Below, piece after piece: positions 1 to 7,566 of a stretch of 64,000 nt of DNA. The position numbers and the translations under genes are program-made. The DNA comes from Acidobacteriaceae bacterium (GTDB lineage: Bacteria; Acidobacteriota; Terriglobia; Terriglobales; Acidobacteriaceae), in NCBI GenBank assembly GCA_021323655.1, contig JAJPKO010000062.1, positions 1 through 64,000 on the forward strand, given 5' to 3'. Position 1 is the stretch's first letter; the number at the start of each line of letters is the position of its first letter. Under the pieces are notes generated by a model that worked only from the letters and a program-made list of their open reading frames with translations, ran no database searches and had not been told where the DNA came from.

Positions 1-375
1 GGGCGCGGCTCGCTCATGCTGCCCGAAGTAGGCGATGAAGTCGCAATCGCCTTTGAGGGCGGCGACCCCGAGCGCCCCTACATCGTCGGCTCACTCTGGA
101 ACGGAGTGCAGCAGCCGCCCACGCAGGGCTTCTGGGAAGGCGGCACCAACGGCGGCGAATTCGCCGGAAACAACATCAAGCGCCTCGTCACCAAGTCCGG
201 CCATCGCATCACCACTGTGGACACCTCCGGGCAGGAGACCCTCACCGCCGCAACCCCCAAGAGTACCCGCTTCATGAGGCGCGTTTCTCCCGAATTCGAG
301 CCGTGGCGGCAAAAAGTCATCCAGATGTTGAAAGACCGCGGCGTGAAATTTCCTGTGCAGCATCCGTCTATGTGA
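1..375 (+). CDS. VgrG-type spike protein, 3' fragment cut by the window edge
   Basis: The frame is already open at base 1, so the true start lies outside the window. The visible part begins RGSLMLPEVGDEV and continues through GGDPERPYIVGSLWNG. This is the gp5/VgrG OB-fold signature of type VI secretion or related contractile-injection spikes. A Gly/Asn-rich link follows (about residues 40-60), then SGHRITTVDTSGQE, the usual entry to the beta-prism needle. The expected repeats do not follow. The last ~37 residues (from about KSTRFMRR to PVQHPSM) are charged and unlike a VgrG needle, so the gene looks truncated or fused to a foreign end. The 215 bases after the stop hold no convincing gene. The next ORF (591) resumes a needle-like sequence. 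The family call is good. Whether it is functional is unknown. Confidence 0.75.
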   Translation, partial: GRGSLMLPEVGDEVAIAFEGGDPERPYIVGSLWNGVQQPPTQGFWEGGTNGGEFAGNNIKRLVTKSGHRITTVDTSGQETLTAATPKSTRFMRRVSPEFEPWRQKVIQMLKDRGVKFPVQHPSM

Positions 376-590
376 GACCAGAACCAGAAAAAATTTGTTC
401 CCTACCACGAAACGAATGCACCCGGTCAATAATGTAAGCCAGCAGCATCGCGGGCCATCCCCTTGTATCAGTCAGCCAATCCAAAACTCCGGCTTCGATT
501 TGTTTACAGAGTTTTCATGCTCGCAGCAATACCACCTCTTTAAGATGTTGGTGTACTCTGAACGTCACTCCGGACGAGGTTGCTCACGCA

Positions 591-1322
591 ATGAGTGCAT
601 TCAATGGAAATGTTGCCACCCCCTTGGCTGTTTCCGATCCGGGCACAGACCACAAGCTTCCCGCCGCCGGCTCACTGAGTTACGGCGCCATTACTTCACA
701 AACTGCACTGGCAGGTACCAACGGTGTGGACACCGCTCTTGTAAAAGGCAATGAGTGGCAGCACTTCACCGGAAACTACACCGAATTTATTGATCAGAAT
801 TATCAGCTCACCGTAAAGGGCAACCGGCAGGAGATGCTTCAGTCCAACCAGAAGCTCACCGTCGTCGGCAAAACCAATGAAACCTTCGTCGGTGTGCACA
901 ACCGGACGAACATTGCTCCCTTCAACCAGAACCACGTTCATACGGCGACTTACAAGCACTCCCAGCCCAGCCACGTACAGCAGCCCACCACCTACCAGCG
1001 CCATGAGAACAACGTACTCGAGTACTTCCAGGAGCACTTTGAGCACGCATGGTTCAAAATCGGCATCGTCGGCCTGAATATTGACACCACAGCGGTCATG
1101 AAACTCCAGTGGGCCTCCGTCTATCTACAGGACTCGCTGCTGCGCAACAAGCTCACGGCCTTCCATGAGCTCAAGTGCGCTCCGCTCTCCACCAGAATCG
1201 TGGGACTCCTCGGCAAAATAAACTGGACTGAGGTGGCCGTGGCCATGGCCTACGCGCACGGAGTGCCGCTCGACGTAAACGCCGGCGTGGACGTCAACGA
1301 ACTCGTCATTCCTCCATTCTGA
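591..1322 (+). CDS. hypothetical protein with VgrG-needle-like N-terminal half
   Basis: This is a 243-residue protein starting at ATG 591, with GAGG about 11 bases upstream. Residues ~55-110 show irregular repeats of the form xLTVKGN / xLTVVGK / NxTxxxGxxN. They resemble the beta-prism needle of VgrG and Gp5 proteins. A His/Gln-rich stretch (NQNHVHTATYKHSQPS) follows. The C-terminal half is an unrecognised globular region ending in VIPPF. No signal peptide or clear membrane segment is seen. It lies downstream of the VgrG fragment and heads a closely spaced group of genes (1342, 1845, 2738). A spike tip, adaptor or effector-carrier role is inferred from position and the repeats only. It could also be a detached VgrG C-terminus. 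Confidence 0.7.
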   Translation: MSAFNGNVATPLAVSDPGTDHKLPAAGSLSYGAITSQTALAGTNGVDTALVKGNEWQHFTGNYTEFIDQNYQLTVKGNRQEMLQSNQKLTVVGKTNETFVGVHNRTNIAPFNQNHVHTATYKHSQPSHVQQPTTYQRHENNVLEYFQEHFEHAWFKIGIVGLNIDTTAVMKLQWASVYLQDSLLRNKLTAFHELKCAPLSTRIVGLLGKINWTEVAVAMAYAHGVPLDVNAGVDVNELVIPPF

Positions 1323-1341
1323 TGCAGACGCTGGAGCTATC

Positions 1342-1821
1342 ATGGTCTCTCTCCTCGCAGCAGAATTTCAGGTCCAGCGTTTCGGCGACAGCCGCCTGAT
1401 GATCGTCAACCCTCCCGTCCTGTGGGTCTCGATCACCTGCTACGTCTTCGCCGGCATTGGCCTTCTGCTGCTTCTGAATGGCCTCATGGCGCGCAATCGC
1501 TCCACGGGAATCCTGGGTGCGGTGCTGCTTGCTGCCTGCGGTTTCCTCGGCTGGACCACCTCGGTCCCCTCTACCGCGCTCCTCGACAAAGACGCCGGCC
1601 TGCTCCAGGTCCACATCGGATGGGCACACGCCACCTCCACATATCCATTGGACCAGGTAAAGTACGCCACTGTGGAATCGTCCACCGCCGCCTATCGTCT
1701 CGTCTTTGTGCTCGATGACGGCCACCGCGTCGGCCTCGGTGCTTATTCTGACCAGCAGGGGCAACCGGAAGCAGCGCACGCAATCAACCAGTTTCTGGGT
1801 GCAGACGATACCCAGCCCTGA
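1342..1821 (+). CDS. small predicted membrane protein, unknown function
   Basis: The product has 159 residues and starts 19 bases after the preceding stop. Two hydrophobic segments stand out: about residues 25-48 (VLWVSITCYVFAGIGLLLLL) and 56-75 (ILGAVLLAACGFLGW). The remaining ~80 residues form a mixed alpha/beta, probably soluble domain (LDKDAGLLQVHIGWA ... VFVLDDGHRVGLGAYSD), which resembles the general plan of small membrane-anchored PH-like proteins. The family is not recognised. The tight spacing suggests cotranscription with the spike-linked genes on both sides. A membrane-located immunity or accessory protein would fit the context, but that is a guess. Confidence 0.65.
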   Translation: MVSLLAAEFQVQRFGDSRLMIVNPPVLWVSITCYVFAGIGLLLLLNGLMARNRSTGILGAVLLAACGFLGWTTSVPSTALLDKDAGLLQVHIGWAHATSTYPLDQVKYATVESSTAAYRLVFVLDDGHRVGLGAYSDQQGQPEAAHAINQFLGADDTQP

Positions 1822-1844
1822 ATTCACTCACTGAGATCTCGCAC

Positions 1845-2741
1845 ATGGATACTACTGAAGTCATACTGACGGAGCGCCGCCGCCGTCTCGAGCCGGTCGG
1901 GCAAGACATCAAGGTCAAACCATTTCTCCGTGCGCAGGAGCTTGAAGACATCTCCCTCTACTGGGCCCCAGTGGACACCTTCCCCATGAGCTTTCGTGTC
2001 CGTGCCTGGTGGATGGCCTTCCTCACGCGCTTTCGCCAGCTCATGGCCGAGCGTACCCTTCGTCAGGAAAACTTTCTGCAATTCAAAACGGTCACCGCCG
2101 AGCGCTCCGGACACTTCATGTCCACGGCCATGGACTTCATCCCCGTCACCGGTATCGGCCTCAAACCCGGCTCCAGCCTTCCTCCTTTGCCGGAAGCCGA
2201 CCAGCTCAAAAAAGAGTCCCTCCAGCCCGACTTCTCCATGCACAAGCACCTGCCTGACTACACCTACTGGTTTGTCCGTAAGCAGGACGAGGAGCAGCGC
2301 CAGCACTTCTTCGGCATGGGCGGTATGGCCTTTCTCTGGTTGAAAAAAGACCCTGCCACGCAGCCTCCCGATCTCAAACTGCCTCCCGCTGCCCGCCGCC
2401 TCATGGAGTCGCACGGCTCCGACATTCAGAAACAACTCGACACCACCTATGCGCTGCTCGACTCTTTCCTGAAGAAAAGCAAGGCCGTCTTTGGCAAGAC
2501 CATCCAGGACGATCCGGTACTCAAGAACGCCGCCTTCGTATTGCCTCTTCTTTCCAGTCGCGATTTCTTTGCCGCCGCACCGGAAACACGCCAGCAATGG
2601 TTTGACGTCTTTGATGGATACTGCACCGAAAGCCCCGAGGACCGGGGCATTCTCATTGCCGTCAAAGACCCTGCCTTTGATGCGCCGCTCTCCGCGCTCC
2701 TCGAGCAGATGCGCAGCGAAGGCATGGAGTACCCGCTATGA
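1845..2741 (+). CDS. hypothetical protein, first of a pair sharing a C-terminal module
   Basis: The product has 298 residues, no signal peptide and no clear membrane segment. The N-terminal two thirds is rich in aromatic and basic residues (YWAPVDTFPMSFRVRAWW; DYTYWFVRKQDEEQ) and matches no family I recognise. The C-terminus (about 216-285) contains the pattern F-x3-I-x-D-x2-L ... F-x2-PLL-x2-R ... W-[FL]-D-x4-Y-x2-ES-x-ED-x-GIL. The same pattern ends the next protein. The stop overlaps the next start (ATGA at 2738), so the two are probably translationally coupled. Context places it in the VgrG-linked cassette. Effector, chaperone and immunity roles are all possible, and nothing in the sequence decides between them. 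Confidence 0.7.
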   Translation: MDTTEVILTERRRRLEPVGQDIKVKPFLRAQELEDISLYWAPVDTFPMSFRVRAWWMAFLTRFRQLMAERTLRQENFLQFKTVTAERSGHFMSTAMDFIPVTGIGLKPGSSLPPLPEADQLKKESLQPDFSMHKHLPDYTYWFVRKQDEEQRQHFFGMGGMAFLWLKKDPATQPPDLKLPPAARRLMESHGSDIQKQLDTTYALLDSFLKKSKAVFGKTIQDDPVLKNAAFVLPLLSSRDFFAAAPETRQQWFDVFDGYCTESPEDRGILIAVKDPAFDAPLSALLEQMRSEGMEYPL

Positions 2742-3430
2742 AGAAGGAAGCAATGCGCCTCTCTTTCCCTCGCGTATCAGAGCCATTTGAGGCTGCACTG
2801 GTCGAAGTAAAAGCATTTCCCGACCACGAGGAGGCCTCGTCATTCATCCGGAGTGAGCTGCTGCCCTGGCTTCGCGGCCTTCGGCACGAGCACAATCTGC
2901 ACCTCGCCGTCTGGATCCAGGGCGAGAATCTGCACGAAGGCAACGCCGCCGATCTGGTCCGCGAACATGGCGCATACTGGCTGCCCGATACAGGCCTTGG
3001 CGTCTGGCCAGACCGCGAACCGCCCCGCCTCTGGATCGCCGAGGACTTCCAGGATCTCGATCCCGGGCAAAAGCCTCGCCCGCTGATGTACACCGTCTTT
3101 CACGTCTCCGGCGGGCCTGAAGCATGCGAGCACGCGCTTTCCACATTGGCCGGCTCGGGCACGCTGATGTGCGCTCTTCTGGAAAAGACCCCTGACAAAT
3201 ATCACGAAAAGGCTACCGCGCAGTTTCTCCCAGCGATTCGCGACGAGGCACTCCGGGGCCACCCCTTCTACGTGCCTCTGCTTGCCGCCAGGTCTTGTGA
3301 GAACGCCGCTATGTCTTCCTGGCTGGATGGCGTGCTGGTGTACGCAAGAGAAAGCACAGAAGACAACGGAATTCTGGTCCTCTCGCGGATCAACCACGCG
3401 TTGCGAGCTCTTCTACCGCATCAGGAATGA
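2738..3430 (+). CDS. hypothetical protein, second of a pair sharing a C-terminal module
   Basis: The product has 230 residues. Its ATG overlaps the preceding TGA in an ATGA arrangement. The N-terminal region (about 20-150) has a compact alternating pattern (LHLAVWIQGENLHEG; LMYTVFHVSGG) and no signal peptide. Residues ~163-214 carry FLPAIRDEALRGHPF, PLLAAR, W-L-D, then Y-A-R-ES-T-ED-N-GIL. These align with the C-terminus of the upstream protein in both order and spacing. The two may be diverged paralogues or may have shuffled a common domain. No known family is recognised. It is the last gene of the plus-strand cassette. The hairpin right after it serves the opposite strand. Confidence 0.7.
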   Translation: MKKEAMRLSFPRVSEPFEAALVEVKAFPDHEEASSFIRSELLPWLRGLRHEHNLHLAVWIQGENLHEGNAADLVREHGAYWLPDTGLGVWPDREPPRLWIAEDFQDLDPGQKPRPLMYTVFHVSGGPEACEHALSTLAGSGTLMCALLEKTPDKYHEKATAQFLPAIRDEALRGHPFYVPLLAARSCENAAMSSWLDGVLVYARESTEDNGILVLSRINHALRALLPHQE

Positions 3431-3457
3431 AAAAAACGGAAGGCGCGCCTCCTTCCG
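3430..3457 (-). terminator. intrinsic terminator of yvcK
   Basis: Read on the minus strand, a 7-bp stem CGGAAGG/CCTTCCG with a 7-base loop is followed at once by seven T. It sits directly after the yvcK stop codon (3459-3461) and overlaps the stop of the plus-strand gene. Confidence 0.85.
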
Positions 3458-3458
3458 G

Positions 3459-4520
3459 TTATCCTCGAGGATGTGCTTCCAGCGCCAGCTTCAGCACCTG
3501 GGCGGCCACGCGCTCGGCATCATGCCGCAGAACATCGCCTTCTGCCGCAAAGTTTTTCGGAATGCACCGGATCCCCATCGCCTCAATGCGTTCAATATCG
3601 GGCTGGATAGGCTCCGCACCCTCGGCAGCATATCGCTGGCGCAGCTCTTCTGATACCTCACCCGTATTCACCAGCGCGTAATCAAAGATCGGTCTCCCCG
3701 CATGTTCGTAGATCCGTTCGATATGCTCAGACGCTGTCAGGTGCAGGCTCTCATTCGCCTGCGTCATCAGGTTGCATATATAGACGCGCACCCCGCGCGC
3801 CCGCGCCAGCGCCTCAGGAATGTCCCGCACCAGCAGGTTTGTAATTACGCTGGTATAGAGTGAGCCAGGTCCAACCGTGATCAGGTGAGCATTCGCAATC
3901 GCTTCCAGCGTTTCCGGCAGCGGCGCGGCGTCGGCAGGCTCCATCGTCAATTCAACAATCTGTTTCTTGCTGGCCGTGATGTTGGTCTCGCCGCGCACAA
4001 TTTCGCCATCGTCCATCTGCGCAGACAGTGACACATTCGCTGTCGTGGCCGGGTAGATATGTCCGCGCGTGGCAAGAATCTCAGCCGCGAGCCGCACCGC
4101 CTCCGCAAAGTCTCCCGTCATTTCCGTCAGCGCAGTCACAAAGAGATTGCCGAAGCTGTGCCCTTCCAGCCCTGCCCCGGAACGGAAGCGGTGATTGAAG
4201 AGGCGTGAGAGCAGATGTTCGTCCTCTGAGAGTGCGACCATGCAGTTGCGCAGGTCGCCCGGAGGCAGCATGTTGAAGTCTTTTCGCAAACGCCCGCTGG
4301 AACCACCATCATCGGTCACTGTGACCACAGCCGCAAGGTCGCTGATAAGGCTGGGATGTCCTTCCACCTGCGCATTGCCCGGAGGCGGTGCATAATGCTT
4401 CAGCCCGCGCAGCAGCGTGGAAAGGCCCGTGCCGCCGCCCATCGCCACCACCCGCAGTCCTGCCTGCGCAGGGTCCCGAAAGGACGCGTCAACTGAGGGT
4501 GCAAGCATGGCTGGTTTCAT
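3459..4520 (-). CDS. yvcK: YvcK/CofD-like gluconeogenesis factor (UDP-GlcNAc-binding)
   Basis: The product has 353 residues and matches the YvcK/CofD-like family along its length. It has a glycine-rich nucleotide-binding loop GGGTGLSTLL (28-37), TVTDDGGSSGRLR (67-79) and PPGDLRNC (86-93). In Bacillus and Mycobacterium, members bind UDP-GlcNAc and help balance carbon flow into cell wall. They are not lactate-transferring enzymes like archaeal CofD. ATG 4520 has only a weak ribosome site, and Met5 (4508) is an alternative. It is the last gene of a minus-strand series after the TPR protein (35-base gap) and has its own terminator. Family identification is firm. The physiological role is by analogy. 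Confidence 0.92.
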   Translation of the reverse strand: MKPAMLAPSVDASFRDPAQAGLRVVAMGGGTGLSTLLRGLKHYAPPPGNAQVEGHPSLISDLAAVVTVTDDGGSSGRLRKDFNMLPPGDLRNCMVALSEDEHLLSRLFNHRFRSGAGLEGHSFGNLFVTALTEMTGDFAEAVRLAAEILATRGHIYPATTANVSLSAQMDDGEIVRGETNITASKKQIVELTMEPADAAPLPETLEAIANAHLITVGPGSLYTSVITNLLVRDIPEALARARGVRVYICNLMTQANESLHLTASEHIERIYEHAGRPIFDYALVNTGEVSEELRQRYAAEGAEPIQPDIERIEAMGIRCIPKNFAAEGDVLRHDAERVAAQVLKLALEAHPRG

Positions 4521-4555
4521 AAGGCTGCTGGGCTTCTGGTTAGATGCGGGCGAAC

Positions 4556-5176
4556 CTACTGCGTTTCCGGATAAAGCAGCTCAGTAAAGCGCGGATCATC
4601 AACCATGTCCTGGAAATCCGAGTCGGTGCGCGCCTGAATGCGGTTCTGGCCATTCAACTGGATCGCCGCAGCCAGATGCTCCAGGCATTCCTCCGCCTGT
4701 CCCGTCATGCTGTTCAGCACCGCCAGTCCGTAATGCGCAAAGTCCGCCCCCTTGTCCTTTTTCAGGATATTTTCCAGGTGGTCACGCGCATCTTCATAAT
4801 CGCCGGTATTCAGCAGCGAGATCGCATAGTCATACTCCTCGCCCAGGCTCGCAAACGATCGTGTACCCTTCTGGGTCTGCCGTTCGCACGCTGCCAGATA
4901 GATCTTCGTTCGCTCTACCAGCTCTGGCGGCGCAGTCGGCAGCAGCTTCTCAAATGCGGCGCGCGCTTTGTCGAACTTGGCTTCCTGCATCAGTTGCACC
5001 GCACTCTGATACATCTTCAATGCCTGCTCGTGGTCTTTGCTGATGACCGGACGGCCATGACTACCCTGACTCGTAGTTGCATTGCGGACCGTGCGGCGGG
5101 GGCCAGCCTGACGTATCTCTTGCATACTCAATGTTTTTCCCTGATTTTTCATTGGCCATGCTGCGCATTCGCGCAT
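4556..5176 (-). CDS. tetratricopeptide-repeat protein
   Basis: The product is up to 206 residues. The body (about 50-190) is made of helix pairs typical of TPRs: HEQALKMYQSAVQLMQEAKFDKA, then EEYDYAISLLNTGDYEDARDHL, then ADFAHYGLAVLNSMTGQAEECLEHL. The first ~45 residues are basic and disordered, so the start is uncertain. ATG 5176 is listed, with ATG 5152 (MKNQ) and ATG 5125 (MQEI) as alternatives, and none has a strong Shine-Dalgarno. No signal peptide is visible. It is probably a cytoplasmic scaffold. It sits in one transcription direction with a 79-residue protein upstream and yvcK downstream. No specific function can be assigned. Confidence 0.8.
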   Translation of the reverse strand: MRECAAWPMKNQGKTLSMQEIRQAGPRRTVRNATTSQGSHGRPVISKDHEQALKMYQSAVQLMQEAKFDKARAAFEKLLPTAPPELVERTKIYLAACERQTQKGTRSFASLGEEYDYAISLLNTGDYEDARDHLENILKKDKGADFAHYGLAVLNSMTGQAEECLEHLAAAIQLNGQNRIQARTDSDFQDMVDDPRFTELLYPETQ

Positions 5177-5268
5177 ACATGCGGAAATTTCCCGTTGAAC
5201 TCGTTTTTATACGCAGAAGCGAGGCTGGAGTCAAATTTGAGAAACAGGGTCTTGTGCATGGCCTCTGG

Positions 5269-5508
5269 TTACATCACCAGCGCAACCCGCTCCAGCTCAG
5301 ATTGCATACAATCCTCCGAGCAGCCCACCTCCTCCAGCCGCAACAGGATTTCCGGCACAAGCTCGGCATTCACGCCATAGCCATGCATAGCAAGAAACGT
5401 CGTCACCAGTTCGGCCGCCTGGCGCGAATCAATCCCCGCCTGCATCAACTCATTGCGTAAACGGGAAAGTTCTGCCGCAGAAAATTTCTCAATTTTTTCC
5501 TCTGCCAT
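5269..5508 (-). CDS. small hypothetical helical protein
   Basis: The product has 79 residues starting MAEEKIEKF, with GAGGAG placed well before the ATG. It is strongly charged and helical (LSRLRNELMQAGIDSRQAAELVTTFLAMHG; LLRLEEVGCSEDCMQSELERV). It has two closely spaced Cys (C-x3-C) and no membrane segment. It lies between glgP and the TPR gene on the same strand. No family is recognised. The clear ribosome site and ordinary composition make a real gene likely. Confidence 0.65.
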   Translation of the reverse strand: MAEEKIEKFSAAELSRLRNELMQAGIDSRQAAELVTTFLAMHGYGVNAELVPEILLRLEEVGCSEDCMQSELERVALVM

Positions 5509-5585
5509 CTGCTCCTCTTTCCTGCACCGTTATACTGACACGCCCCGCGCCTTTTTTGTTGCTTCCTCTGGGATTTTTTCCCGGT

Positions 5586-7340
5586 TCAGCCCGCCAGTAC
5601 CGGCTCACGCACCTGTGCCGATGCCTGTGCCACGCTCTCAGGAAAGTACGCATTCACCACATACTGCTCCAGCATCCGCTGTGTGTTGAAGAACGATCCG
5701 TTCAGCGCAATCGTTGAACGCATGATCCGCCGCCATTGTTGCGGCTGTTGATAATAGAGCGGAAGCAGCACACGCTCCAGATGGTCATAGATGGAACCGG
5801 CTTCAGCAGACTCATCTTCATGGTCTTCAATCGCCCATCCCGTCACGCCTTCAATCCAGCCCTCAATCCACCATCCATCCAGAATGCTCAGGCTGGGCAC
5901 GCCATTCAGCGCGGCCTTCATGCCGCTCGTGCCCGATGCTTCATACGGACGCTTCGGTGTATTCAGCCATACGTCCACTCCGCTCACCAGCTGTGCCGCC
6001 AGCTGCCATTCGTAATTTTCCAGATACACAATGCGTAGTGAATCGTTGCTGAGCCGGTGCGCCAGCTCAATCACATGCCGTATCTTCTCTTTCCCCGGCG
6101 AATCCGCGGGGTGCGCCTTGCCACTGTAAATGATCTGCATCGCCCCCTGCTCTCGCGCGCACCGCGCCAGGCGTTCAGGATCGGTAAAAAGCAAATCAGC
6201 GCGCTTGTACGTAGCAGCACGGCGCGCAAAGCCGATCGTAAAAATTCCCGGATCCAGACGCACACCCGTCCGTTCCGCAATCCCGTCCATCAGCACTCGC
6301 TTCGCCTGTGTATGCGCCGCCGCAATCTCCTCTTCCGGAATATCAATCGCATAGCGCAGCGTCACATTGTCCTGCCGCCAGCGCGGCATGTGGCGGTCAA
6401 AAATGTTCTGGAAGGCGGGCGAAGTCCACGTAAGCGCGTGCACACCATTCGTGATCGCGGAAATCTCATACTCCGGAAACATCGAACGCGAAACCTTCCC
6501 ATGCTGCATGGCCACGCCATTCACAAAGCGCGAGAAGGTCAGCGCCACATACGTCATGTTCAGCAGGCCGTCATGCACGCCCCCGCGCTGCTCCAGAAAC
6601 GATGCAATCTCATCGCCCAGAATGCGGTATGACTGCTCCTGCGAAAAGCGATCATGCCCGGCTGGCACCGGAGTGTGCGTGGTAAAGACGCACTTCTGCC
6701 GCACTGCGGCCATGTCCTCCTCGCTGGCCGTATACAGCGGAGCGCCGCGTAGCTGGTCCTGCATCAGCGCGACGGTCAACAGCGCCGCGTGGCCTTCATT
6801 CATGTGGTACACCGCCGCGCGAAAGCCCAATGCATGCAGCAGGCGAACGCCGCCAATCCCCAGCAGCGCCTCCTGGCGCAGCCGGTAGTCGCCATCCCCG
6901 CCATAAAGACGGTCAGTCAGCGCCCGGTCGCGCGGGTCGTTCTGCTCCAGGTCGCTGTCCAGAAAATAAATCGAGATCGTGTGACCGGTAATTCCCTGTA
7001 CGTCATAACGCCAGGCACGGACCGCGACCCTCCGGCCTTCCAGATTGATCATGACAACCGGGTCTTCGGGAATGAGCTTTTCCTCCGGCTTCCACGGCTG
7101 CTCAGACTCGCTCTGTACGCCATTCGCGTCCAGATGCTGCCGGAAATATCCTTTCCTGTGCACCAGCGTCACCGCTGCCAGATGCAGTCCGGCATCCGCC
7201 GCAGATCGCAGAGTGTCTCCTGCGAGCACGCCCAGACCGCCGCTGTATGTGGGCATGTCGGGCGCCACCGCAATTTCCATCGAAAAATAAGCAATTCTCG
7301 AATTGCGAGAAGGATGAAGAGGAGAAAAAGGAAGACTCAT
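5586..7340 (-). CDS. glgP: alpha-glucan phosphorylase, short GT35 type
   Basis: The product has 584 residues. It releases glucose-1-phosphate from glycogen or maltodextrin using PLP. The start IAYFSMEIAVAPDMPTYSGG is typical of the short bacterial and archaeal alpha-glucan phosphorylases, which lack much of the N-terminal regulatory part of the ~800-residue enzymes. The PLP loop EASGTSGMKAALNG is present, with the Schiff-base lysine at about K475. FTTHTPVPAGHD and AITNGVH are family blocks. ATG 7340 has GGAG about 9 bases upstream. The 226-base gap before it (7341-7566) separates it from galK and should hold its promoter, though no clean -35/-10 pair was seen. No neighbouring glycogen-synthesis genes occur in the window. 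Confidence 0.93.
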   Translation of the reverse strand: MSLPFSPLHPSRNSRIAYFSMEIAVAPDMPTYSGGLGVLAGDTLRSAADAGLHLAAVTLVHRKGYFRQHLDANGVQSESEQPWKPEEKLIPEDPVVMINLEGRRVAVRAWRYDVQGITGHTISIYFLDSDLEQNDPRDRALTDRLYGGDGDYRLRQEALLGIGGVRLLHALGFRAAVYHMNEGHAALLTVALMQDQLRGAPLYTASEEDMAAVRQKCVFTTHTPVPAGHDRFSQEQSYRILGDEIASFLEQRGGVHDGLLNMTYVALTFSRFVNGVAMQHGKVSRSMFPEYEISAITNGVHALTWTSPAFQNIFDRHMPRWRQDNVTLRYAIDIPEEEIAAAHTQAKRVLMDGIAERTGVRLDPGIFTIGFARRAATYKRADLLFTDPERLARCAREQGAMQIIYSGKAHPADSPGKEKIRHVIELAHRLSNDSLRIVYLENYEWQLAAQLVSGVDVWLNTPKRPYEASGTSGMKAALNGVPSLSILDGWWIEGWIEGVTGWAIEDHEDESAEAGSIYDHLERVLLPLYYQQPQQWRRIMRSTIALNGSFFNTQRMLEQYVVNAYFPESVAQASAQVREPVLAG

Positions 7341-7566
7341 TCAGAAAAAACTCCCCATACGAAAAATGTATGGATGCGCAATTCTTTAAAAAGATTGGAC
7401 TCAAACGATTTTACCAAGCGCCCATGCGGTTTCTGTGAAAAACAACCCTTCTTTAAACCTGCCCTCCGCAACACACACATAAATGTTCTCCCGAGGCACA
7501 GCCCAGGAACTTGCTTTTTCAACAATTTACGCCCGCAGCGCGATTGCAGCTCAAAGCCCCGAAAAA

